64,000 nucleotides of DNA from Pseudomonas sp. StFLB209 (GTDB lineage: Bacteria > Pseudomonadota > Gammaproteobacteria > Pseudomonadales > Pseudomonadaceae), in the NCBI RefSeq assembly GCF_000829415.1, contig NZ_AP014637.1:1624001-1688000 (forward strand). Direction: 5' to 3'. Within the stretch, counting starts at the first letter, position 1; each line of letters opens with the position of its first letter. The position numbers and the translations under genes were made by a program. The notes beneath the pieces were generated by a model. That model saw nothing but the letters and a program-made list of their open reading frames with translations, was not told the origin of the DNA and did no database searches. Below are positions 48,392-57,460 of the stretch, piece by piece.

Positions 48392-49383
48392 CGGTGCTCG
48401 TGACCGGCGCAGCCGGATTCATTGGTTTTCACGTGGCCAAGCGCCTGTGTGAACTCGGGGTTGAAGTCGTCGGCATCGATAACCTCAACGATTACTACAG
48501 CGTCGAGCTGAAACAGTCACGGCTGGCCCTGCTTCAGGGCATGCCTGGTTTCAACTTCAACAGGTTAGACATTACCAACGCAGAGGGGCTGTCCGCGTTG
48601 TTCGAGCGACATGGCTTCGAACAAGTCATTCACCTCGCGGCCCAGGCCGGTGTGCGCTATTCCCTGGAGCAACCCAATGCCTATGTCCAATCCAATCTGG
48701 TCGGTTTTACCAATGTGCTTGAGGCCTGCCGTCATCACCGCCCAGCACACCTGATTTACGCATCCAGCAGTTCGGTCTACGGGGCCAGTACGCAGATGCC
48801 GTTCCGGATAGAAGATGCCGCTGACAGGCCGCTCTCTTTGTATGCCGCTACAAAACGAGCGAATGAACTAACCGCTTACAGCTACTCGCACTTGTACGGA
48901 TTGCGAGCTACCGGCCTGCGTTTTTTCACGGTTTACGGGCCTTGGGGGCGGCCAGACATGGCGCTGTTCAAGTTTACCCAGGCCATGCTTTGCGAAGAGC
49001 CTGTGGATATCTACAACCACGGCGAAATGGCGCGAGACTTCACTTACATCGACGACATTGTAGAAAGCATTTTACGTCTGCGTTTGCGCCCGCCTGAATC
49101 ACTGGGGGGCGAACCGCCCCACCAACTCTTCAATATCGGTCGCGGTCAGCCCGTCAAACTGCTGGAGTTTGTCGATTGCCTGGAGAAAGCGCTGGGCATA
49201 TGCGCCAAGCGTCGCTATCTCCCGCTGCAAGCCGGGGATGTGCTGCAAACCTGGGCTGACGTTACTGCGTTGAACCAATGGATCGATTTTCAGCCGCAGG
49301 TATCCGTCGACACCGGCGTCAGCGCATTCGTTGCCTGGTATCGGGACCATTATCAATCCGGGCTCCGTCTGCCTTCTCTTTAA
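48388..49383 (+). CDS. NAD-dependent epimerase, probably UDP-glucuronate 4-epimerase
   Basis: 331 aa. Extended SDR: TVLVTGAAGFIGFHVAKRL (2-20) NAD site, YASSSSVYG and catalytic Tyr-x3-Lys in SLYAATKRANEL. GIDNLNDYYSVELKQSRL is the hallmark of the LpsL/WbnF/Cap1J-type UDP-GlcA 4-epimerases, and FFTVYGPWGRPDMALF is typical. It would convert UDP-GlcA from Ugd to UDP-galacturonate. ATGA overlap with ugd supports that coupling. Confidence 0.88.
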   Translation: MTVLVTGAAGFIGFHVAKRLCELGVEVVGIDNLNDYYSVELKQSRLALLQGMPGFNFNRLDITNAEGLSALFERHGFEQVIHLAAQAGVRYSLEQPNAYVQSNLVGFTNVLEACRHHRPAHLIYASSSSVYGASTQMPFRIEDAADRPLSLYAATKRANELTAYSYSHLYGLRATGLRFFTVYGPWGRPDMALFKFTQAMLCEEPVDIYNHGEMARDFTYIDDIVESILRLRLRPPESLGGEPPHQLFNIGRGQPVKLLEFVDCLEKALGICAKRRYLPLQAGDVLQTWADVTALNQWIDFQPQVSVDTGVSAFVAWYRDHYQSGLRLPSL

Positions 49384-49394
49384 CAAGGACATCC

Positions 49395-50138
49395 ATGACC
49401 ACGCCCATTTTTCTTTCCGTTGTGATTCCGGCCAAGAACGAGGCTGAGAACCTCCCCACTCTTCTAAAAGAAGTCAGTGCAGCGCTTGTTGGAGAGCACT
49501 ACGAGATCCTGGTTGTTGACGACGGCAGCACCGATAACACCTTGCAAGTGCTGAAGGCTCTCAAGGAAAGCGGCCTCAATGAGTTGCGCATCCTGCGTCA
49601 TGAGCAGTCTCTCGGTCAGAGCACATCGATTTATCACGCAGCTTTGGCGGCTGAGGGTAACTGGCTGGCAACGCTGGACGGTGACGGCCAAAACGATCCT
49701 GCCGACATTCCGGGGATGCTGTCACTGGTGCGTGCTCATCAAGGGCGCTCGGATTCTATCCATCTAGTAGCGGGACATCGGGTGAATCGTCGTGACACGG
49801 CCAGCAAACGTTGGGCCTCGCGATTCGCGAACGGCCTGCGCAGCCGGCTGCTCAAAGACGCCACACCGGACACCGGCTGCGGCTTAAAGCTGATCGAACG
49901 AGCCGCTTTTTTGCGCCTGCCTTACTTCGACCATATGCACCGCTTCATCCCTGCACTGATTCAACGACACAACGGCCGGATGGTCGTCCACCCCGTCAAT
50001 CACCGTTACCGTCAGGCGGGTGTCTCCAAGTACGGTAATCTGGACCGTGCGCTGGTCGGTGTTCTTGATCTGCTCGGTGTCTGGTGGCTGATCCGCCGAA
50101 CCCGCCTGAATGTTTCGGCACAGGAGCAGCATCCATGA
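49395..50138 (+). CDS. Polyprenyl-phosphate glycosyltransferase (GT2, ArnC/RgtE-like)
   Basis: 247 aa, no C-terminal membrane pair, unlike ArnC. GT2 fold: LSVVIPAKNEAENLPTLLKE, EILVVDDGSTDNT and LDGDGQNDP with the metal-binding acidic residues; RVNRRDTASKRWASRFANGL is typical of dolichyl/undecaprenyl-phosphate transferases. Presumed to load a sugar (galacturonic acid by context) onto undecaprenyl phosphate at the inner face of the membrane. ATGA overlap with the LAB_N gene. Confidence 0.87.
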   Translation: MTTPIFLSVVIPAKNEAENLPTLLKEVSAALVGEHYEILVVDDGSTDNTLQVLKALKESGLNELRILRHEQSLGQSTSIYHAALAAEGNWLATLDGDGQNDPADIPGMLSLVRAHQGRSDSIHLVAGHRVNRRDTASKRWASRFANGLRSRLLKDATPDTGCGLKLIERAAFLRLPYFDHMHRFIPALIQRHNGRMVVHPVNHRYRQAGVSKYGNLDRALVGVLDLLGVWWLIRRTRLNVSAQEQHP

Positions 50139-50416
50139 AACCAGATAACGAAACCCTGTGGCTGATCCTCGGCTTTGTCGGGCAGGCCGTCTTTACCGGC
50201 CGTTTCGTCCTGCAATGGCTGTACAGCGAATTCAAGAAGCGCAGCGTCATTCCGGTGGGTTTCTGGTACCTGAGCATGCTTGGCAGCTCAATCTTGTTGG
50301 TCTATGCCATTTACCGAGAGGACCCGGTGTTCATAGCAGGTCAAGCCTTTGGTCTGGTTGTGTACATGCGCAACCTTCAGTTGATCAGCCAGCAGGCCAA
50401 GACACCTAAGGAGTAA
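50135..50416 (+). CDS. LAB_N (lipid-A-disaccharide synthase N-terminal domain) membrane protein
   Basis: 93 aa. Three membrane helices: LWLILGFVGQAVFTGRFVLQ, VGFWYLSMLGSSILLVYAIY, VFIAGQAFGLVVYMRNLQL. The GQ..F..RF..QW...E block is the LAB_N signature. Such small proteins lie next to ArnC-like and ArnT-like genes and may help flip or hold the lipid-linked sugar. Overlaps both neighbours (ATGA with GT2, TAATG with the ArnT-like gene). Confidence 0.87.
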   Translation: MKPDNETLWLILGFVGQAVFTGRFVLQWLYSEFKKRSVIPVGFWYLSMLGSSILLVYAIYREDPVFIAGQAFGLVVYMRNLQLISQQAKTPKE

Positions 50417-51945
50417 TGACGTTGCGAACTCCCTTTTCGCCTCGCCTCGAAGGATGGTTGCTGGTCGCACTGGCAGTCTTGCTGGTCGGAGCCGGTCTAG
50501 GCTTACGCCAACCGCAGAATGTGGACGAAGAACGCTTTCTGGGCGTTGCTCTGGAAATGCTACAGAACGGGTCTTGGTTTGTCCCTCACAGGGCAGCCGA
50601 GATCTATGCCGATAAACCGCCATTGTTCATGTGGGCAGTCGCATTCTTTATCTGGCTGACCGGTAGCCCGAACACAGCGCTCTACCTGCCAGCCCTGTTC
50701 TCGGCAGGCGTAACCACCGCAGTTCTCTACGACCTGGGGAGTCGTCTCTGGAACCGACGTATCGGTCGATACGCCACCTTGCTGTTCCTGGCCACCTATC
50801 AAACCTACAGCATCCTGCGGACCGGTCAGATCGACAGTTTCCTTTGCTTATGGATCGCGCTGGGCTTCTACGGACTGACTCGCCATCTGTTGCTTGGACC
50901 AGCCTGGGGCTGGTTCTATTTCAGTTGCGCAGCGATGGGCCTTGGGATCATCAGCAAAGGCGTGGGTTTTGTACCGGCATTAATGCTGATCCCCTATGCC
51001 TACGCCGTTCGTAAAGGCTGGCACGGTGTGGTGAAAATGCCTGGTCAGGCCGCACGCTGGACACTTGGTCTACTGGTCGTATTACTTGCGTGCTGTACCT
51101 GGCTGGTGCCGATGGTGATTTCGGTCGTGCGTGACGGTGGGCCGGAAGGCTTTGCTTATATTCACGAAATACTTCTGCACCAGACGGCCAATCGCTACGC
51201 CAACGCCTGGCACCACCGTGAGCCTATCTGGTATTTCTTTGTCAACGTCATCCCTCAGTACTGGCTTCCGCTGGTATTCGCACTGCCTTGGCTGATCCCG
51301 GCCTGGCGAAGGCAATTGAGCAAGCAGGACGGTCGAGTACTGGTACTGCTCGGCTGGGTCTTGCTGGTCCTGCTGTTTTTCAGCCTTTCCAGTGGCAAGC
51401 GTAAGCTCTATATCTTCCCGGCCCTGCCTGGCCTGGTTCTGGTGGCTGCCCCACTGGTGCCATGGCTTGTGCGACGCTGGTTTCAAAAGCGCGCGCGGGC
51501 TGCGCGATTCTTACCGATAGTGGTTGTTGTATGGCTGGGTCTGTGGTTTGCAAGAGGTTTCATCGAGCCTGTCATTGAAGGTGATAACCCCCACAAAGAC
51601 CTGATGCAACAGGCCGCTAAAGTCACCCAAGGAGCCGATCTGGTATTGGTCAATTGGCGTGAGGGCCACTGGCTCTATGCCCGTCAACCCATTGTGCACT
51701 TTGGCTTCGCCCGCGAATTGGCGGTCGAGCAGGCTGCCAGCTGGCTACGAGAGCACCCTGGCACCTTTGCGCTGGTTCCTGACGGACTGTTGGCAAACTG
51801 TTTCCTGCCTGAAAAAGCCCATGCCTTGGGGCAGACGTCCAGAGCGGACTGGTTCGTGGTCGATGCCCAAGCTGACAACGGCTTATGCCGGTCTGAACAC
51901 CCTCTGGAAGTTTATCGTTTCGCCTGGAAACAAAATGTTCAATGA
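50416..51945 (+). CDS. ArnT-like lipid A/core glycosyltransferase (GT83/GT39 type)
   Basis: 509 aa, about 12 membrane helices. The first periplasmic loop has the catalytic acidic pair region LRQPQNVDEERFLGVALEML and the conserved YADKPPLFMWA. SKGVGFVPALMLIPYAY and SSGKRKLYIFPALPGL are further ArnT-family blocks. It should transfer a sugar from undecaprenyl phosphate to lipid A or core at the outer face of the inner membrane. With Ugd and a 4-epimerase upstream, and no arnA/arnB, galacturonic acid is a likelier sugar than aminoarabinose (inference). Confidence 0.88.
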   Translation: MTLRTPFSPRLEGWLLVALAVLLVGAGLGLRQPQNVDEERFLGVALEMLQNGSWFVPHRAAEIYADKPPLFMWAVAFFIWLTGSPNTALYLPALFSAGVTTAVLYDLGSRLWNRRIGRYATLLFLATYQTYSILRTGQIDSFLCLWIALGFYGLTRHLLLGPAWGWFYFSCAAMGLGIISKGVGFVPALMLIPYAYAVRKGWHGVVKMPGQAARWTLGLLVVLLACCTWLVPMVISVVRDGGPEGFAYIHEILLHQTANRYANAWHHREPIWYFFVNVIPQYWLPLVFALPWLIPAWRRQLSKQDGRVLVLLGWVLLVLLFFSLSSGKRKLYIFPALPGLVLVAAPLVPWLVRRWFQKRARAARFLPIVVVVWLGLWFARGFIEPVIEGDNPHKDLMQQAAKVTQGADLVLVNWREGHWLYARQPIVHFGFARELAVEQAASWLREHPGTFALVPDGLLANCFLPEKAHALGQTSRADWFVVDAQADNGLCRSEHPLEVYRFAWKQNVQ

Positions 51946-51987
51946 CACACAGCCCAGTCGGAAACCAAGCAGGGAGTGCCTGAAGCC

Positions 51988-52980
51988 ATGCTTCTGGAGA
52001 AGATGAAAACAACGCGGCTGGTTTGGTCGGGCCTCCATCGGCGACGAGTATCATTCGCGCAGATTCTGTTCGTCATAAGTGCTATGGGCGTATTGATGAT
52101 GGCATCCGCTGTGTCGACGCACTTTCAGCTTCATCAGCAGATCTATCAGTACGGACGCATCTGGCTCAAAGGCAACGAGGCACCTGGGAAAAACATCTGG
52201 TTGCCGGACTTTCATGTCGTTGTCGACGCCAAGCCAATCGGCCCGGATGTGTCCAATATCTCCGGGATAGCTTACGACTACGATCACCATCGCCTGCTAG
52301 CCGTGACCAATAAGGGGCCTATGCAGCTGCTGGCGTTAGATATGAACGGAGATATTCTGGAGCGCTATCCACTGATCGGTTTTGATGACACCGAAGGGTT
52401 GGCTTACCTGGGTAATGGCCGTGTGGCGCTTTGCGACGAACAGCTCCAGCAGCTCGACATCATCACGTTGCCTGCGCAAGCTCGCCCCATTCAGGTCGAG
52501 GAGGCTCAGTACATCGCGTTAGTGATCAATCCCAGTAGTCATAACAAGGGCTTTGAAGGCGTGACCTATGACCCTGATAACGACCGTCTGTTTGCGATCA
52601 AGGAGCGTGATCCGCGCCAGCTATTCGAAGTATCTGGCGTCTTGCGGTCAATTGATCAGGGTCGATTGCAGATAAAAGTCATCGACCGACTGGAGTGGGT
52701 GACTGAGAGTGTTGCTTCACGTGATCTTTCGGACGGTTACTACGATCCGCTTACCGGACACCTGCTGCTACTCAGCGATCAATCTCGCTCAATCACGGAG
52801 CTGGACGGTAACGGAAGGTTTGTCAGCGTTAAATCGTTAGCAGCGGGGTTTTCTGGCCTGAAAGACAGCGCTCCACAGCCGGAAGGACTGACCATGGACC
52901 GAGATGGCAACCTGTACGTGGTCAGCGAGCCGAATCTGTTCTACAAGTTTTCGAGCGTATCTAAACACCCGGTAGAATGA
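51988..52980 (+). CDS. SdiA-regulated (YjiK-type) beta-propeller protein
   Basis: About 330 aa from ATG 51988; GTG 51976 and ATG 52003 are alternatives. One N-terminal membrane anchor (ILFVISAMGVLMMASAV), then a periplasmic six-bladed propeller of the SdiA-regulated family: VSNISGIAYDYDHHRLLAVT, DTEGLAYLGNGRVALCDEQ, NKGFEGVTYDPDNDRLFAIK, PQPEGLTMDRDGNLYVVSEP. Role unknown. Lies 42 bp after the ArnT-like gene, probably the last gene of the operon. Confidence 0.87.
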   Translation: MLLEKMKTTRLVWSGLHRRRVSFAQILFVISAMGVLMMASAVSTHFQLHQQIYQYGRIWLKGNEAPGKNIWLPDFHVVVDAKPIGPDVSNISGIAYDYDHHRLLAVTNKGPMQLLALDMNGDILERYPLIGFDDTEGLAYLGNGRVALCDEQLQQLDIITLPAQARPIQVEEAQYIALVINPSSHNKGFEGVTYDPDNDRLFAIKERDPRQLFEVSGVLRSIDQGRLQIKVIDRLEWVTESVASRDLSDGYYDPLTGHLLLLSDQSRSITELDGNGRFVSVKSLAAGFSGLKDSAPQPEGLTMDRDGNLYVVSEPNLFYKFSSVSKHPVE

Positions 52981-53070
52981 GTCAGCCCCTGATTACATTG
53001 AGTTGTACGGGCGTCGCATAAGCGGGGGGATCTGGCTCCTCCCCCTAGACCGTGCGATATCATCACGTCT

Positions 53071-53829
53071 TCAACGGTCTGTTATCTGATTATAAGCAAG
53101 TGATTTTCTCTGGTTATAAACCGTCGCAGCGACAACCATAGCGAGGAGGATACCCAGCAGTACCGCTGAAGAACCAACAGTGCCGAAGTCTAGACCACCT
53201 TTTGAGTATGGCTTGGTCAGCACATCTCCCAGCGTCGCACCAAAGGGGCGAGTGAGTACAAAAGCGATCCAGAATAAAGCGACAGAGGATATTCGCGTTC
53301 TGTAGTGCAGGACTGCCACGATGGCGATAGCGCTGCCCACGAGCACTGCACCGCCCATGAAGCCTAGCCCTGAATCATCAGCGAGGAAATCGCCCAAGGC
53401 CGTGCCGAGCGTGTTGGAAAACAGAATTGCAAACCAGTAAAAACACTCTGCTTTCAATGAGGCAATACGATCAACCGATAATGATTTCTCGCTCCAGTAC
53501 CAGACTGAGAAAATTGCCAACAACACCGCGATCAAAATAGCCGAACCCGTCGCGTACCCAAGGCCTAGCGTACGATCCATGAAGTCGGACATTGTGGTAC
53601 CAGCAGTACTGGTAGATAAAATGACGGTCCAATAAAGTGCCGGGTGATGTCGCCTGCTGGCAAGCTGTGTAAACAAAGTTACCACGAACAAGCTTATGAG
53701 TATCAGTGAGCTTAAAGCATAACCAACATCCAGGGTCATTGATAACAAATCACCCGCTGTTTCACCAAGCGTAGTGGCGCAAATCTTCATAATCCAGAAT
53801 GCGAGCGTGATTTGAGGTAGCTTATTCAT
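53071..53829 (-). CDS. COG4705-type multipass membrane protein, copy A
   Basis: 252 aa from ATG 53829 (MNKLPQITLAFWIMKICATT). About seven hydrophobic helices. Internal repeats of a TLGETAGDLLSMTLDVGYA-type block: TTMSDFMDRTLGLGYATGSA, TLGTALGDFLADDSGLGFMG, RPFGATLGDVLTKPYSKGGL. The repeated T/G-x3-D-F/L pattern suggests an internally duplicated transporter or channel. Function unknown. Divergent from and homologous to the gene at 54,211, but with lower GC. Confidence 0.8.
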   Translation of the reverse strand: MNKLPQITLAFWIMKICATTLGETAGDLLSMTLDVGYALSSLILISLFVVTLFTQLASRRHHPALYWTVILSTSTAGTTMSDFMDRTLGLGYATGSAILIAVLLAIFSVWYWSEKSLSVDRIASLKAECFYWFAILFSNTLGTALGDFLADDSGLGFMGGAVLVGSAIAIVAVLHYRTRISSVALFWIAFVLTRPFGATLGDVLTKPYSKGGLDFGTVGSSAVLLGILLAMVVAATVYNQRKSLAYNQITDR

Positions 53830-54210
53830 TTCATGGCTCTTACTTATTAGTGGATGGTGCAGGCTGAAGGCAATGAGCCCTAACATGGACAATGATCACA
53901 ACGATCATGTTGAATATTTGTGTGGTGATTATGAAAAAAACGTATCAGGATCCAATCAAATATCTTGCTGTGTCGACGCTGATACCATTGCTACCATTCC
54001 AGAGATAGCTTCGGGTCAACGTGCAACCTTGTTTGGTACAAGCTTAAAACTGTCGCAGACCACTCAAGAGCTGTTTCAGCAATTTGCGTTGTAGTGCAAA
54101 AATTGCCACAGCGATGTTGATGCTGTGTTCGAGCCCGCTCAGGCTCAGCTAAGTTTCGCGCTGTAGTGTCCCTCCTTGAATCCATGACAGGAACAGAGGA
54201 GGCACCGCCG
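53830..54210. other. Divergent gap between the two COG4705-type genes
   Basis: 381 bp. A near-palindromic stretch ACATGGACAATGATCACAAC then GATCATGTT (53,883-53,911) lies close to copy A's promoter side and may be an operator. A 73-codon frame (53,873-54,094) has no ribosome site or family resemblance and I do not call it. Confidence 0.45.
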
Positions 54211-54975
54211 ATGCAAAAGCAAAGCACTGGCTGGCTCAATAAAGTCCCGGAAGTGACGCTGTCCTTCTGGATCATCAAGGTGATGTCCACCACAGTGGGA
54301 GAGACCTTCGCCGACTTTCTCGCCGTCGACATCGGCTGGGGGCTGGGTATCACAAGCGTGGTGATGGCCCTGCTGCTGACCGCAGCACTGACCTTGCAGA
54401 TGCGCAAGCACAAGTGCGAACCCTGGATCTACTGGCTGTGCGTGATTCTGGTGAGCATCCTCGGCACGCAGATCACCGACATCCTCACCGATGAGCTGAA
54501 CGTCAGCCTCTATACCAGCACAGCCGTCTTCTCCCTGTTGCTGGTCGCCAACTTCGCCGTCTGGTATGCGCTGGAGCGCAACCTTTCGATACGCCGGATC
54601 GTGACCGCCCGGCGCGAACTGTTCTACTGGACCACGGTGCTGTGCACCTTCGCCTTGGGCACTGCGGCAGGTGACCTGGCGACCGAAGCGCTGGGCCTTG
54701 GTTTCGGCTTGGGCACCTTGATATTCAGTGGATTGATCGCCGCTTGCTTGGTGGCCTGGCGCTACGGCGTCAATACCGTGCTGGTGTTCTGGGTCGCTTA
54801 CATCCTCACGCGACCTCTCGGCGCCTCGCTGGGCGATCTGCTGACCCAGTCCAGCGATTACGGCGGCCTCGGCATGGGCGCCAGCTGGACCAGCGCGATT
54901 TTCCTCTGCGTCATCTGCATGCTGGTCGGCGTTGCTCAGTTCGGCGCCGTCCAAGCCAAACGCGTCTCTTCCTGA
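54211..54975 (+). CDS. COG4705-type multipass membrane protein, copy B
   Basis: 254 aa from ATG 54211, with AGAGGAGG ribosome site. MQKQSTGWLNKVPEVTLSFW then IIKVMSTTVGETFADFL parallels copy A; repeats include GTQITDILTDELNVSLYTST, LGTAAGDLATEALGLGFGLG and RPLGASLGDLLTQSSDYGGL. About seven helices. High GC, unlike copy A, so the two have different histories. First of the run leading to the two-component pair. Confidence 0.82.
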   Translation: MQKQSTGWLNKVPEVTLSFWIIKVMSTTVGETFADFLAVDIGWGLGITSVVMALLLTAALTLQMRKHKCEPWIYWLCVILVSILGTQITDILTDELNVSLYTSTAVFSLLLVANFAVWYALERNLSIRRIVTARRELFYWTTVLCTFALGTAAGDLATEALGLGFGLGTLIFSGLIAACLVAWRYGVNTVLVFWVAYILTRPLGASLGDLLTQSSDYGGLGMGASWTSAIFLCVICMLVGVAQFGAVQAKRVSS

Positions 54976-55005
54976 ACCTGCTTCTTGATCACAAGGTACA
55001 TACCC

Positions 55006-55428
55006 ATGGTTATACGTCATAAACTACTCGCCACCCTGTCCATCGCTTGCCTGGCCGTCGTATTGGGCTCCACCGAAGGCTGCTCCAAGGCCGACGCTCC
55101 GGCGCCCAGCACTGCCGGGGTCCACGCGCCCAGCAAATTGGGTGATCTGAGCGTTTTCCGCAGCATTGCTGAAGATGTTACCAGCAAGGTTCAGGCCCAA
55201 GACCTGCCCGGCGCCAAGGCACGCATCAAGGATCTGGAGAAGACCTGGGACAATGCCGAGGCCGGCATCAAGCCGCGTGCTGCCGGCGACTGGCACGTGC
55301 TGGACAAGGCCATCGACCGTGCCCTCGACGCCTTGCGCGCCAGCCAGCCGCAGCAAGCGGACTGTAAAGCCGCGATGGATGACCTGCTCAAAGCCTTCGA
55401 CAGCTTGCAAGGCCCGAGACAAGGCTGA
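55006..55428 (+). CDS. Small exported protein of unknown function
   Basis: 140 aa from ATG 55006 (MVIRHKLLATLSIACLAVVL). N-terminal signal sequence; a Cys follows in GSTEGCSKADAPAPS, which could be a non-standard lipobox. The mature part is helical (DLPGAKARIKDLEKTWDNAE; DKAIDRALDALRASQ). I recall similar proteins next to COG4705 genes and two-component systems. It lies 30 bp after copy B and 47 bp before the response regulator, so probably one operon. Confidence 0.75.
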   Translation: MVIRHKLLATLSIACLAVVLGSTEGCSKADAPAPSTAGVHAPSKLGDLSVFRSIAEDVTSKVQAQDLPGAKARIKDLEKTWDNAEAGIKPRAAGDWHVLDKAIDRALDALRASQPQQADCKAAMDDLLKAFDSLQGPRQG

Positions 55429-55475
55429 CCTTGGGACGCTATCGTTGCTCGACTGGTTTGTGCCTTGGAGGCCGC

Positions 55476-56141
55476 ATGCGCATACTTTTGGTCGAAGACG
55501 ACGGCATGATTGCCCACGCCATGCAGGCGGCCCTGAAGGTCGCGGGCTACGCCGTCGACTGGGTCGATGATGGCCTGACCGCCGAAGCGGCGTTGCGCAC
55601 CCAGGTCTATGACCAAGTCCTGCTCGACCTCGGCCTGCCCGGCCAAGACGGCCTTCAACTGCTCGAACGCCTGCGGGCCGCCGACAACCCAGTACCGCTG
55701 CTGATCATCACTGCGCGCCCGGGGCTGGAGGACCGCCTTCGCGGGCTGGACGGCGGCGCCGACGATTTTCTGCAAAAACCCTTCGAGATGGCCGAGCTAC
55801 TGGCCCGAATGCGCGCCGTGATGCGTCGAAAAGGCGGCCGGGCGGCGCCGGAGCTTGGCTACGGCAAGGTCAGCCTCGACCCTGCCCTAAAGTGCGCGCG
55901 CATTGAGGGGCAGGAGGCCGTGCAGTTGTCCGCCCGCGAATTCGCCTTGTTACAGGCTCTGCTGGTCAGGCCGGGGGCGATTCTTTCGCGCAGCGAGCTG
56001 GAAGACCGGCTGTACGGCTGGGGCAACGAAGTCGAAAGCAACGCCGTGGAATTTCTCATCCATGGGCTGCGACGCAAGCTGGGCAAGGATGTCATTCGCA
56101 ATGTCAGGGGGTTGGGATGGATGGTCTCAAAGGACAACTGA
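55476..56141 (+). CDS. OmpR-family response regulator (PmrA/QseB-like)
   Basis: 221 aa from ATG 55476 (MRILLVEDDGMIAHAMQAAL). Receiver with acidic pair DD, phospho-acceptor Asp51 in VLLDLGLPGQDG, and Lys in DDFLQKPFEMAEL; C-terminal winged helix with LSAREFALLQALL and LRRKLGKDVIRNVRGLGWMV. Partner of the kinase that overlaps its 3' end. Likely targets are the island envelope genes, especially eptA and ugd (inference from location and a shared upstream motif). Confidence 0.92.
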   Translation: MRILLVEDDGMIAHAMQAALKVAGYAVDWVDDGLTAEAALRTQVYDQVLLDLGLPGQDGLQLLERLRAADNPVPLLIITARPGLEDRLRGLDGGADDFLQKPFEMAELLARMRAVMRRKGGRAAPELGYGKVSLDPALKCARIEGQEAVQLSAREFALLQALLVRPGAILSRSELEDRLYGWGNEVESNAVEFLIHGLRRKLGKDVIRNVRGLGWMVSKDN

Positions 56142-57460
56142 GGCATTCGCTGCAACTGCGCCTGTCGGTGGCGCTTGCTGTGGCGATCCTGCTAGTGGCG
56201 ACGCTGACAGGCATTTTCAGCTACGTCTCGGCCTATGACGAAGCCCTGGAGTTCCAGGACAACAGCCTGCGCCAGGTCGCCGCGCTGCATACCCGCCAAG
56301 GCCTTACGTTCCACTATTCCGCCGCAATGCCTGCCACCCCGGACGACGATGAGGAAACCCGCATCGTTATCCAGTTCCTGGCCGATGGTGCCAACGCCGT
56401 ACATAACGACGACAGCCAACTGCCATTGCCCATTTCCGACTCTGTGGCCGATGGTCTGTCGACCGTGGATGTGGGCCATGAACCCTTTCGAGTCTGGGTA
56501 GGCAAGGACGCTACCGGTGCGCGTTTTGTGGTGGCTCAGGAAATCGACAGCCGCAACCGTGATGCGCGCAACAGCGCTTGGCGTGCATTGCTGCCGTTTG
56601 CCATCCTTTTTCCCATCCTATTGGTAGTGGTCGCCGACCTGATCCGCAAGCTGTTCAAGCCGGTGGCCACCTTGGCCGCCTCGCTCGACAACCGTGGAGA
56701 CCAAGACTTGCGCCCTATTGATGACCAGACCCTTGCCAGCGAGATTCGCCCCTTTGTGCAAGCTATTAACCGCCTGCTCGGGCGTGTGTCGCGTACCTTG
56801 GAGGGGCAGAAGCGCTTCGTTGCCGATGCCGCCCATGAACTGCGCACGCCGTTGACGGCCTTGTCGCTTCAGGCCGAAGCCCTGGAGGCCGAGCCGCTGC
56901 CCGCAGCCACTCAGGCGCAGGTGCAGCTGTTGCGTAGTGGAATCGGGCGAAGCCGCAAACTGGTCGAGCAGATGTTGGCGCTGGCCGCTGCGCAACTGAC
57001 CGAGCCCTTGCCGGGCAATGTGTCGGTGTATTCAGCTTGCCGTCGGGTGCTGGAAGACTTGATGCCGTTGGCGACGCGCAAACAACTCGACATTGGCGTC
57101 GAAGGCGAGGACGCCAGCCTGCCGATACGTGACGTCGAGTTGCGCGTGGTGATCAAGAATCTGGTCGAAAATGCCATCAACCATGCCCTGCCAGGCGGAC
57201 AGGTGGATGTGCGCATTCTGAGCACCCACCAAGCGGTGGAGGTGGTGGTCAGCGACGACGGCCCCGGCATAGCGCCCGAGGAATGGGCGCGGGTATTCGA
57301 CCCGTTCTATCGCGGACAGGGCCACCAGGTGCCGGGTTCGGGACTGGGGCTGTCCATCGTACAGACCCTGGTGCAGCGCTCATGCGGGCAGGTCGAGGTC
57401 GGATTCACTAATGCAGCCAGCCGCAGTGGTTGCTCGGTACGCCTGCGCTGGCCGCTATGA
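56117..57460 (+). CDS. Sensor histidine kinase (PmrB/QseC-like)
   Basis: 447 aa, overlapping the regulator gene by 25 bp. Membrane helices at ~17-37 and ~157-174 flank a periplasmic sensor domain of ~120 residues containing acidic runs (PDDDEETR; HNDDSQ) that could bind cations. A short HAMP-like linker is followed by the phospho-acceptor His240 in VADAAHELRTPLTAL, then N-box LVENAINHA and G-boxes VSDDGPGIAPEEW, GSGLGLSIVQ. Confidence 0.92.
   Translation: MDGLKGQLRHSLQLRLSVALAVAILLVATLTGIFSYVSAYDEALEFQDNSLRQVAALHTRQGLTFHYSAAMPATPDDDEETRIVIQFLADGANAVHNDDSQLPLPISDSVADGLSTVDVGHEPFRVWVGKDATGARFVVAQEIDSRNRDARNSAWRALLPFAILFPILLVVVADLIRKLFKPVATLAASLDNRGDQDLRPIDDQTLASEIRPFVQAINRLLGRVSRTLEGQKRFVADAAHELRTPLTALSLQAEALEAEPLPAATQAQVQLLRSGIGRSRKLVEQMLALAAAQLTEPLPGNVSVYSACRRVLEDLMPLATRKQLDIGVEGEDASLPIRDVELRVVIKNLVENAINHALPGGQVDVRILSTHQAVEVVVSDDGPGIAPEEWARVFDPFYRGQGHQVPGSGLGLSIVQTLVQRSCGQVEVGFTNAASRSGCSVRLRWPL

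Noticed and set aside
47063..51945. Classical arn (aminoarabinose) operon
   Set aside because: arnA, arnB and arnD are absent and the epimerase is of the UDP-GlcA 4-epimerase type.
53873..54094. 73-codon frame between the COG4705 genes
   Set aside because: No ribosome site; composition not protein-like; overlaps a palindromic probable operator.
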